A stretch of DNA of 6,122 nt from Deltaproteobacteria bacterium (GTDB lineage Bacteria; Desulfobacterota; SM23-61): assembly GCA_016234425.1 (NCBI GenBank), contig JACRCA010000039.1, positions 1 to 6,122 of the forward strand. Reading direction: 5' to 3'. The notes below the pieces were generated by a model. It was not told the DNA's origin, ran no database searches, and worked only from the letters and a program-made list of their open reading frames with translations. How positions within the stretch are numbered: the first letter of the stretch is position 1; each line of letters begins with the position of its first letter. The position numbers and the translations under genes are program-made. Positions 1-5,169 of the stretch are shown here, piece after piece.

Positions 1-9
1 CCGAGGCTT

Positions 10-39
10 CTCCTACTATATTTATCTCACCTCCTTTCC
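10..39 (-). promoter_or_regulatory. Ribosome-binding sites of a probable next gene beyond the left edge
   Basis: Just after the stop codon of the 3-hydroxyisobutyrate dehydrogenase-like gene, the minus strand reads GGAAAGGAGGTG (28-39), an almost ideal match to the 16S rRNA anti-Shine-Dalgarno sequence. A second AGGAG lies at 10-14. The second site is 9 bases from the window edge, so a start codon just outside would be ideally spaced. The stronger site has no ATG, GTG or TTG at a usual distance inside the window. I infer that another gene of the same minus-strand unit starts immediately to the left. Its identity is unknown. Confidence 0.5.
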
Positions 40-41
40 GG

Positions 42-968
42 TCATTTCGTTTTCTTTCCCGGTGACAATTTCTTGTACTTTCTTTCAATTCCAGCCAGTT
101 GCTCATAGATTTTCATGACCGCTGTGGCATCCTCTCGATCCCAACCATTATAATGAGCCTTCAACAGAAGCTGTTGATACAATGCTCCTACGGGTAAAAC
201 CACACCCAATTGCCTTGCCCTTTCCAGGGAAAGGGCAAGATCCTTATTCGCCAGAACGACAGGGCCTTTGGGTGAGAAATTGCCATTGAGCATATCCTTT
301 CCGCGGGAAATGAGTAAATCGCTCGAAGCGGCCCCCGATGTGATCACCTCAAACAAGACCTCGGGATTGAGACCAGCTTTAAGACCTAAGACCAATCCCT
401 CAATGGCCGCAGCCTGGTTGAGGTAAAGGGTGTGGTTGATGACCAGCTTCAATGTCGCTCCATCGCCGCTCTTCCCCGCATAGACTGTTTTTTTCCCGAT
501 TTGATCGAGAACGGGCTTGATCCTTTCAAAGATGGCTCTTTTCCCACCCACCATGAAGACCATATTCCCCACCCGGGCCTGGGTCGATGACCCAGAAATG
601 GGGACATCCATCCACTCGATCCCTTTCTTGGCCAGTCTTTCTCCCAGGGCCTTGCTCTCCCATGGGGGGGACGTACTGGTATCCACCACAATCTGACCCT
701 TTTGAACACCCTCCATAACGCCTTCCTTCCCTTCAACCGCCTGGAGTACCGCATCCCAAGTTGGCAGGGATAACATAATGAGGTCTGCCCCTTGGGCTGC
801 TTCTTTGGGAGAATTCACGGCCCTCAGACCCAGGGGAACTAAATTGGACATCTGTTTCTTGATGATGTCAAAACCCGTCACTTGGTATCCTGCCTTCATC
901 AGCAAGGTGGCGATGGGGGTTCCCATCAACCCCAGGCCGATGACCGAAACTTTCTTTATTTCCATCAC
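42..968 (-). CDS. 3-hydroxyisobutyrate dehydrogenase-family (beta-hydroxyacid dehydrogenase) NAD-binding protein
   Basis: This 308-residue cytoplasmic protein has the usual length for the beta-hydroxyacid dehydrogenase family (3-hydroxyisobutyrate dehydrogenase, tartronate semialdehyde reductase GarR/GlxR, GLYR1-like). The family reversibly oxidises a 3-hydroxy acid to a semialdehyde with NAD(P). Visible motifs are the Rossmann glycine motif GLGLMG (residues 11-16), an acidic residue after the second strand (GFD, D34) that suggests NAD preference, the substrate-binding segment DVPISGSSTQA (121-131), and the catalytic Lys in KLVIN (K174, with N178). The usual Asn-Asn pair after the Lys is Asn-His here. 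The C-terminal helical domain (about 170-292) is complete, with a basic tail. The GTG at 968 is followed at once by ATG (965), and AAAGGGGG (977-984) is 8 bases before the GTG, so GTG is slightly favoured. It lies 120 bp downstream of the Gfo/Idh gene on the same strand, so co-transcription is likely. The family call is secure; the substrate is unknown. Confidence 0.93.
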   Translation of the reverse strand: MMEIKKVSVIGLGLMGTPIATLLMKAGYQVTGFDIIKKQMSNLVPLGLRAVNSPKEAAQGADLIMLSLPTWDAVLQAVEGKEGVMEGVQKGQIVVDTSTSPPWESKALGERLAKKGIEWMDVPISGSSTQARVGNMVFMVGGKRAIFERIKPVLDQIGKKTVYAGKSGDGATLKLVINHTLYLNQAAAIEGLVLGLKAGLNPEVLFEVITSGAASSDLLISRGKDMLNGNFSPKGPVVLANKDLALSLERARQLGVVLPVGALYQQLLLKAHYNGWDREDATAVMKIYEQLAGIERKYKKLSPGKKTK

Positions 969-976
969 CTTTATTT

Positions 977-984
977 CCCCCTTT
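977..984 (-). promoter_or_regulatory. Ribosome-binding site of the beta-hydroxyacid dehydrogenase gene
   Basis: AAAGGGGG on the minus strand lies 8 bases before the GTG at 968 and 11 before the ATG at 965. The spacing favours GTG. The same G-rich motif precedes the upstream Gfo/Idh gene. Confidence 0.6.
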
Positions 985-1010
985 ATTGGTCTGATATTTT
1001 ACGAGTGCTT

Positions 1011-1083
1011 AGTTGCAAAAATTGGCGTAAGATTTTATCTCTATTCGCGGGCCCCAAAAGATATGACGCCAATTCTTGCAACT
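1011..1083. repeat. 18-bp near-perfect inverted repeat (palindromic intergenic element)
   Basis: The left arm AGTTGCAAAAATTGGCGT (1011-1028) is the reverse complement of the right arm ACGCCAATTCTTGCAACT (1066-1083) with one mismatch. The 37-base loop contains a further 5-bp pairing (TATCT 1036-1040 with AGATA 1059-1063) around a GGGCCC palindrome (1049-1054). The repeat starts 5 bases after the stop codon of the Gfo/Idh gene and fills most of the spacer before the next gene. No T-run follows on either strand, so it is not a standard intrinsic terminator. It may be a REP-like mobile palindrome, an mRNA-stabilising or processing hairpin, or a protein-binding site. GTGCT occurs on both sides (1005-1009 and 1086-1090), which could be a target duplication or chance. 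Confidence 0.8.
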
Positions 1084-1088
1084 TGGTG

Positions 1089-2144
1089 CTAGACTTTCAG
1101 ATCCACTGGTTTTCCTGTGCGAGCTGAGTCTATGGCAGCTCGAATCAAAGCGAGGGCCGCCAGAGCTCTCCGTCCGTCGGTTTCTGGTTTTTTCCCTGTA
1201 CGGATACAGTCAGCAAACTCGTCGATCTCTTCGAGGATAGGATCCCCTACCGATAAAGGGATCGTTTCGGGTTTGTCTTTGCTCTTGTCGAAGAGTTGCA
1301 GGAGGGTATATTTATCCACGACCGACCAGATCTGCAGGTATTCATCAAAGGGTACATTGGGCAGAGAGAGGGTGCAGAAGAGATGGGCATCGGTCCCATA
1401 GACATAGATCCAGTTCGCCCTGGGTGAAGCATAGGTCGAACCGAGATAGCCCAGAACGCCTGACTCAAATTGGAACGTCGTCATAGTCACATCCTCCACA
1501 TCCGCGGGGGTGTAAAGTTTGCTGAAAAAGGCGAAAACTTTTTTAATAGGCCCAAAATAATATTGAAGGGTATCCGCGTGATGGACCCCCATGGTCATGA
1601 GCGCACCTCCAGGACATCCCGAATCGTCTCCGTACCAGCGCCATTTGTCAGGAGTCAATTCAAACCCTAACCTTGCAGAGAAATTGGATTCCACCATGAC
1701 TGGCTTACCAATTGCACCTTTATCCATGAGGTCTTTCATCTTTCGGAATCCGGATAATCGGCGCATATCATGGCCAACTAAGAGGACCAGTCCTGCTTTC
1801 TGGCAGGCTTCAACCATTTTTTTCCCATCCGCTAATGTATTGGCAATGGGTTTGTCGACAAAGACATGCTTCCCGTTTTGAGCTGCTAACACGGCATGCT
1901 CGGCATGGATGGCGTTAGGGGTCGTGAGAAGGATTCCATCGACATCATCCCTTTTCAGGACATCCTCAAAGCTCTTCTCTTGATCACATCCATACTTTTT
2001 GCTGAAGGCCTCCCGTTTCTCGGGGTTCCTTGTGTAGCAAGTCACCATTTTTGCCCTCTTGCTTCTCTGGACGGCATTGGCGATCACACCCGACCAACTC
2101 CCGATCCCGATGAGACCCACTCCTACCCGATCTTTATTCCTCAT
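1089..2144 (-). CDS. Gfo/Idh/MocA-family NAD(P)-dependent oxidoreductase
   Basis: This 351-residue cytoplasmic protein has the standard length and two-domain plan of the Gfo/Idh/MocA family, which oxidises or reduces sugars, inositols and related polyols with NAD(P). The N-terminal Rossmann domain (about 6-125) carries the glycine motif GIGSWSG (13-19), in which the third Gly is displaced by Ser. The signature Lys-Pro motif appears as DKP (97-99) rather than the commoner EKP, with K98 the expected catalytic Lys. The C-terminal alpha/beta domain holds GVHHAD (186-191), matching the family HxxD pattern (H188, D191). A Thr-Arg pair after the second strand (T38, R39), where Asp is typical of NAD enzymes, hints at NADP use, weakly. 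The ATG at 2144 has AAAAGGGGG 5 bases upstream. A MITE-like element ends 18 bases upstream of the start codon, and a good promoter lies beyond it. The family is certain; the substrate is not identifiable. Confidence 0.93.
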   Translation of the reverse strand: MRNKDRVGVGLIGIGSWSGVIANAVQRSKRAKMVTCYTRNPEKREAFSKKYGCDQEKSFEDVLKRDDVDGILLTTPNAIHAEHAVLAAQNGKHVFVDKPIANTLADGKKMVEACQKAGLVLLVGHDMRRLSGFRKMKDLMDKGAIGKPVMVESNFSARLGFELTPDKWRWYGDDSGCPGGALMTMGVHHADTLQYYFGPIKKVFAFFSKLYTPADVEDVTMTTFQFESGVLGYLGSTYASPRANWIYVYGTDAHLFCTLSLPNVPFDEYLQIWSVVDKYTLLQLFDKSKDKPETIPLSVGDPILEEIDEFADCIRTGKKPETDGRRALAALALIRAAIDSARTGKPVDLKV

Positions 2145-2149
2145 GAATA

Positions 2150-2158
2150 CCCCCTTTT
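2150..2158 (-). promoter_or_regulatory. Ribosome-binding site of the Gfo/Idh gene
   Basis: AAAAGGGGG on the minus strand lies 5 bases before the ATG at 2144 and supports that start. It is only 4 bases from the edge of the MITE-like element, so the insertion left the site intact. Confidence 0.7.
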
Positions 2159-2162
2159 CTTC

Positions 2163-2238
2163 TAGTGTTGCGTCTCAGAAATTTGTTGAATAAATTGGAC
2201 GGGGAGCCAGGCGGAGGGCCGATGCGCGCCGCCAAAAT
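2163..2238 (+). repeat. Left terminal inverted repeat of the MITE-like element
   Basis: A 76-bp arm beginning TAGTGTTGCG and ending at CCAAAAT. It pairs with 2393-2473 and is slightly shorter than that arm because of a gap between TGAATAA and the 15-mer. Confidence 0.72.
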
Positions 2239-2392
2239 CGGCCGGGAATCCCATTCGATATGACGGCCGGCTTTGTCTCCGCAAAGAGAAAGCGGGCGGC
2301 GTTGATAAGTAATCAAGAATCATTCAGAAAATCCATTTCTAACGAGGCTCCAGATTACCCCCCCCGCTCCAGCCCCAAGAGATCACCGCCTC

Positions 2393-2473
2393 ATTTTGGC
2401 CAGCGCAGCGATCCTCCGCCTGGCTCCGCAGATGCCCTGGACTTATTCAGCCAAATTATGAAACACGACACTA
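2393..2473 (-). repeat. Right terminal inverted repeat of the MITE-like element
   Basis: An 81-bp arm that, read on the minus strand from 2473, begins TAGTGTCGTG and mirrors the left arm. The divergence between the arms suggests either an old insertion or naturally imperfect ends. Confidence 0.72.
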
Positions 2474-2519
2474 AGGAGACTTTCCGGATTGATCAAAGAT
2501 GGGAAGTTTTTTAATAGCC

Positions 2520-2548
2520 ATTTTACCCTTTGGTTTTTGGGGGGTCAA
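2520..2548 (-). promoter_or_regulatory. Sigma-70-type promoter for the Gfo/Idh and beta-hydroxyacid dehydrogenase unit
   Basis: On the minus strand TTGACC (2543-2548) is separated by 17 bases from TAAAAT (2520-2525). Each hexamer matches five of six consensus positions and the spacing is ideal. Transcription would start near 2513 and run through the MITE-like element into the Gfo/Idh gene, giving a leader of roughly 370 bases. The spacer begins with a C run (six C counting the two in the -35 box) followed by five A. The position downstream of the tctBA terminator and upstream of the next minus-strand gene supports the call. Confidence 0.6.
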
Positions 2549-2715
2549 ATTATTTCCCTGTCCCACCGGAAATCGATATTTTCTTCTTTCCCACCCATTC
2601 CAACCGGACAAATTTCTCTGTTTCTGTTAAAAAATCTTGCTTTTTATTCGGAATCCCCCAATTGCTGGTTCGAATCATGAGCGGCGAAAGGATGATGGTG
2701 ACCAACATCAACGCC

Positions 2716-2747
2716 AAAAAAGGAGCCTTCGGGCCTCTCCATTTTTT
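2716..2747 (-). terminator. Probable intrinsic terminator of tctBA (possibly bidirectional)
   Basis: On the plus strand A6, GGAG (2722-2725), CC-TTCG-GG (2726-2733), a CCT bulge, CTCC (2737-2740), an A bulge and T6 (2742-2747) form a stem-loop. Read on the minus strand it is A6, GGAG, a GC-rich loop, CTCC and then T6. It lies about 240 bases after the tctA stop codon and before the next minus-strand promoter. The stem is imperfect, and the very stable C(UUCG)G tetraloop forms only on the plus-strand RNA, so termination may work in both directions. Confidence 0.5.
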
Positions 2748-2989
2748 CGCTTAAATTGCTGATTTCCGTTTGAAATGTTGCCTTCAGAAAGAAGATTCCA
2801 AAATCACGATTACAGGAAGAAGTTAATACCTCGTTTTACAATGCCTCTGATTTTTCCCAGGATCAAAAATGATTCTCAAGTCATGTCTTGCACTACATTG
2901 AAATCTTTCATCTTTCATTTCCTTTTGTCCGCTTTAAGAAATCCACTATTACTTGCTATTAAACGATCTTAGATCTAAAAGCGTATTTT

Positions 2990-4489
2990 TTATCGAGAAA
3001 CCTTAACAGTCTTTCTAAGTAGAGGAAGGAGGTGGGGCAAAACAATAACGGCGATTCCGGCTGAGAGGAGAACAGCGGTGATGGGACGATAGAAGATGGA
3101 GGCGATATCTCCCCGGCACATAAAGAGGGACTGCCGGAGAGTCTTTTCCAGCATCGGCCCCAAAACCAGACCGAGGATTACCGGGGCTAGGTCGAATTTC
3201 AGCTTCCTTAAAATATAACCCACGACTCCCATGCCGATGAGAATATAAATATCAAGAATGCTGTTATTCACGCTGTAAGTTCCCACCAAGCACAGAAGCA
3301 GGATCAAGCCCATGAGAAGATGCTGGGGCAGCCTGAGGATGCTGGCGAAAATCCCTACCAGCGGTAGATTCAGGATAAGAAGCACCACATTTCCGATATA
3401 CATACTGGCTACTACTCCCCAAAAAATCTCCGGCTTTTGGGTCATAAGGAGAGGGCCAGGCTGGACTCCATGGATGATCAGGGCTCCCAGAAGCATGGCT
3501 GTTGCAGGGGCAAAAGGAATCCCCAGGGCTAAAAGTGGCACCATGGCGCCAGCAGTAGCGCTATTGTTGGCCGCCTCTGGACCGGCCACCCCTTCAATAG
3601 CCCCTTGGCCAAACTCCTCTGGGTGTTTGGAAATCTTCTTCTCCAGGGTATAAGCAGCGAAGGTAGAAATAATTGCCGCTGGCCCGGGAATCAACCCGAT
3701 AAGAAACCCCACTCCCCCTCCCCGCAGCATCGGGAGAAAAGCCTTTTTCCATTCCGCGACAGTCGGGAAAAGTTCACGGAACTTGACCTTGATCATTTGT
3801 GGTATGCCGGTAATCCGCTCACTGATTATCAACACTTCACCAATTCCGTAAAGTCCCATGGCTACGGGCACGAGCTCGACACCTTGCGCAAGCTGGAGCT
3901 GTCCCAGGGTGAAGCGGGGCAGACCTGAGATCGGCTCCATCCCCACCGTTCCCAGAAGCAAGCCGAACCCGACCATGAGAAAGGATTTGAGGGCCGAACC
4001 TCTACCGAGCTGCGACAAAAAAATCAAACCCACAAGGGTTAAGGAAAAATATTCTGGCGGACCGAACCTCAAAGCCGCCTCTGCCAGTGGGGGAGCAAAA
4101 AGCATGAGGGCGACAACTCCCAAAGTACCAGCGACGAATGAGCCCACGGCAGAAACAGCCAGAGCAGCTCCACCTCGCCCCTTTCGGGCCATCTGATAAC
4201 CATCAATTGCTGTCACAACCGAGGCTGCCTCCCCGGGAACATTGACCAGGATGCTGGTGGTGGAGCCCCCATACATGGACCCGTAATAAATCCCGGCCAG
4301 CATGATGAGGGCTGTGGTCGGCCCGAGGGCAAAGGTGGAGGGAATCAGCAGAGCCATGGCACCGATGGGCCCGATGCCGGGCAGTATACCTACCAGCGTC
4401 CCAATCAGTACGCCCAAAAAGCAGGCCAAGAGATTGGGGCCGCTGAACGCCACTCCAAAACCATATGCCAGCCCCTGGATGGAATCCAT
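2990..4489 (-). CDS. tctA: TctA-type large permease subunit of a tripartite tricarboxylate transporter
   Basis: This 499-residue, highly hydrophobic inner-membrane protein has the typical length of TctA (TTT family). The large subunit forms the translocation path for carboxylates such as citrate or related acids, coupled to an ion gradient. It has about 12 predicted hydrophobic segments and two halves with matching signatures: GTLVGILPGIGP (30-41) and GFLIGLIPGP (261-270), plus the conserved loops YGGSTTSILVNVPGE (73-87) and GVAGPEAANNSATAGAMVP (300-318). The start at 4489 gives the usual TctA N-terminus. It begins one base after the tctB stop codon and lacks a recognisable Shine-Dalgarno sequence (the preceding bases are pyrimidine-rich), so its translation is probably coupled to tctB. 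The family is certain. The substrate would be set by a binding protein that is not encoded in this window. Confidence 0.95.
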   Translation of the reverse strand: MDSIQGLAYGFGVAFSGPNLLACFLGVLIGTLVGILPGIGPIGAMALLIPSTFALGPTTALIMLAGIYYGSMYGGSTTSILVNVPGEAASVVTAIDGYQMARKGRGGAALAVSAVGSFVAGTLGVVALMLFAPPLAEAALRFGPPEYFSLTLVGLIFLSQLGRGSALKSFLMVGFGLLLGTVGMEPISGLPRFTLGQLQLAQGVELVPVAMGLYGIGEVLIISERITGIPQMIKVKFRELFPTVAEWKKAFLPMLRGGGVGFLIGLIPGPAAIISTFAAYTLEKKISKHPEEFGQGAIEGVAGPEAANNSATAGAMVPLLALGIPFAPATAMLLGALIIHGVQPGPLLMTQKPEIFWGVVASMYIGNVVLLILNLPLVGIFASILRLPQHLLMGLILLLCLVGTYSVNNSILDIYILIGMGVVGYILRKLKFDLAPVILGLVLGPMLEKTLRQSLFMCRGDIASIFYRPITAVLLSAGIAVIVLPHLLPLLRKTVKVSR

Positions 4490-4490
4490 G

Positions 4491-4955
4491 TCAAGAGAAA
4501 AGGATGCCCCGGGGAAGTGGGGCGTCCAGGATAAAGGCGAAAAGGTAATAGGAAATCGCCATAGACAGAATGGAGATCAGGACGGTCTTCTTCCAGTTGC
4601 GCATCCCCAAAAATCGCAGGACGGCTATCATCAGAACGGCGCTACAAATACCATATCCCAGGGGTTTGAGAAAAACCGCAAAGAAGATAAGAGCCAGGGC
4701 CACGGCCACCACGCGATGGAGGTCTTCTCCCTTGGGAAAAGCTTCTTCTCCCTTCTGGCCCATTTCTTTGGTTTTAAGCGATTGAGCGAGTAATGGAAGA
4801 CTCAGGCAGATCAGAGCAATCCCCACCAAAAGGGGGTAAAATCCTGCCCCCGGGTGGGCCATCGTGCCCATTGGAAGGAAAAAGCTTCCGACCAGGTAGG
4901 CTCCTCCCAGGACGAGAAAACAGAGAGAAACGACAGCTAAGGCTCCTATGGCCAC
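4491..4955 (-). CDS. tctB: TctB-type small membrane subunit of a tripartite tricarboxylate transporter
   Basis: This 154-residue inner-membrane protein has the TctB arrangement: a first helix (about 3-24), the short conserved turn PGAGFYPLLVG (35-45) leading into helix 2, a polar cytoplasmic loop (about 61-80), then hydrophobic stretches at 82-96, 99-116 and 122-143, and the typical LPRG ending (147-150). TctB is a poorly understood accessory subunit needed with TctA. The GTG at 4955 has GGAAGAG six bases upstream and is the best available start. The frame stays open upstream to a stop at 5078 without any ATG, GTG or TTG, and family members often begin a few residues earlier, so the exact N-terminus is uncertain. 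It is first in the unit, followed by tctA after one base, and is served by the promoter at 5052-5079. Confidence 0.88.
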   Translation of the reverse strand: MAIGALAVVSLCFLVLGGAYLVGSFFLPMGTMAHPGAGFYPLLVGIALICLSLPLLAQSLKTKEMGQKGEEAFPKGEDLHRVVAVALALIFFAVFLKPLGYGICSAVLMIAVLRFLGMRNWKKTVLISILSMAISYYLFAFILDAPLPRGILFS

Positions 4956-5051
4956 GTCAATCTCTTCCAGCCCAGGGAGTTCAAAGCGCTCAGCCTTTGC
5001 CGATGATCTTGCCTCAGACGCTTTTCGGGCTACAATATTTACACAAAACTT

Positions 5052-5079
5052 ATTATCGATAGAAGGATTTACTTGTCAA
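5052..5079 (-). promoter_or_regulatory. Sigma-70-type promoter of tctBA
   Basis: On the minus strand a perfect TTGACA (5074-5079) is followed after 16 bases by GATAAT (5052-5057), five of six for the -10 box. Transcription would start near 5045, leaving a leader of about 90 bases before the tctB GTG. A weak 6-bp inverted repeat (AAAGCG 4983-4988 with CGCTTT 5019-5024) could form in that leader. Confidence 0.68.
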
Positions 5080-5101
5080 GCGGATTCAGATTCATTAAAA
5101 A
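5073..5101 (+). promoter_or_regulatory. Possible promoter of the D-2-hydroxyacid dehydrogenase gene
   Basis: On the plus strand TTGTCA (5073-5078, five of six) is followed after 17 bases by TAAAAA (5096-5101, four of six). Its -35 box lies on the same bases as the -35 box of the divergent tctBA promoter, within the odd palindrome CTTGTCAAG (5072-5080). A better -10-like TATAAA (5102-5107) has poor spacing. Two tandem GATTCA hexamers (5083-5094) fill the spacer. Confidence 0.4.
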
Positions 5102-5154
5102 TATAAACACACGACTCCATCTTGCCTCCATGGGTGAGCCAGGAATAATCTGCG

Positions 5155-5161
5155 AAGGAGG
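5155..5161 (+). promoter_or_regulatory. Ribosome-binding site of the D-2-hydroxyacid dehydrogenase gene
   Basis: AAGGAGG is a near-perfect Shine-Dalgarno sequence 8 bases before the ATG at 5170, which fixes that start. Confidence 0.85.
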
Positions 5162-5169
5162 GTTTAATC

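Larger units (their letters stand above)
2163..2473. mobile_element. MITE-like element with long imperfect terminal inverted repeats and TA ends
   Basis: The left end (2163-2238) and the reverse complement of the right end (2393-2473) align along their whole length, about two thirds identical by eye with a few small gaps. Shared blocks in order from the tips are TAGTGT, AATTTG, TGAATAA, the perfect 15-mer GGAGCCAGGCGGAGG (2203-2217, opposed to 2413-2427), TGCGC and CCAAAAT. Similarity stops just outside TA on both sides, so TA may be the target duplication, as with IS630/Tc1-mariner transposases. The roughly 150-bp centre shows no convincing gene, only a small TTGAT/ATCAA hairpin and a run of eight C (2358-2365). 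No transposase is present, so the element would be non-autonomous. The family assignment is inference; the inverted-repeat structure is directly visible. Confidence 0.72.
2474..2989. other. Non-coding stretch between tctA and the MITE-like element
   Basis: Apart from the promoter (2520-2548) and terminator (2716-2747) listed separately, this AT-rich stretch holds no convincing gene on either strand. Open frames are short, lack good ribosome-binding sites and encode nothing recognisable. A perfect 10-bp palindrome TTAGATCTAA (2969-2978) lies just after the tctA stop codon. I see no trace of a decayed tctC or transposase gene. Confidence 0.6.

Noticed and set aside
2134..2316. 60-codon minus-strand open frame upstream of the Gfo/Idh gene
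   Set aside because: It lies mostly within the MITE-like element, starts there without a ribosome-binding site, and overlaps the Gfo/Idh start in another frame.
2668..2677. GGTTCGAATC, resembling a tRNA T-loop
   Set aside because: The bases either side do not pair as a T-stem, and no acceptor, anticodon arm or D-arm can be built around it.
2677..2754. 25-codon plus-strand open frame ending in the terminator hairpin
   Set aside because: It has no convincing ribosome-binding site, and its codons are explained by the terminator; no product is recognised.
2880..2900. Possible sigma-54 promoter around CTTGCACTAC
   Set aside because: The -12-like TTGCA is present, but the matching -24 GG element is absent at the required distance.
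2823..2918. 31-codon minus-strand open frame with two Cys and three His residues
   Set aside because: The purine-rich AAAAGGA is only one or two bases from its ATG, there is no recognisable similarity, and it lies in AT-rich non-coding sequence before the terminator.
4302..4793. 163-codon plus-strand open frame opposite tctA/tctB
   Set aside because: It is antisense to well-recognised transporter genes, with low-complexity composition and no ribosome-binding site.
4983..5024. Possible riboswitch in the tctB leader
   Set aside because: Only a 6-bp inverted repeat with a 30-base loop is visible, with no match to a known riboswitch core.
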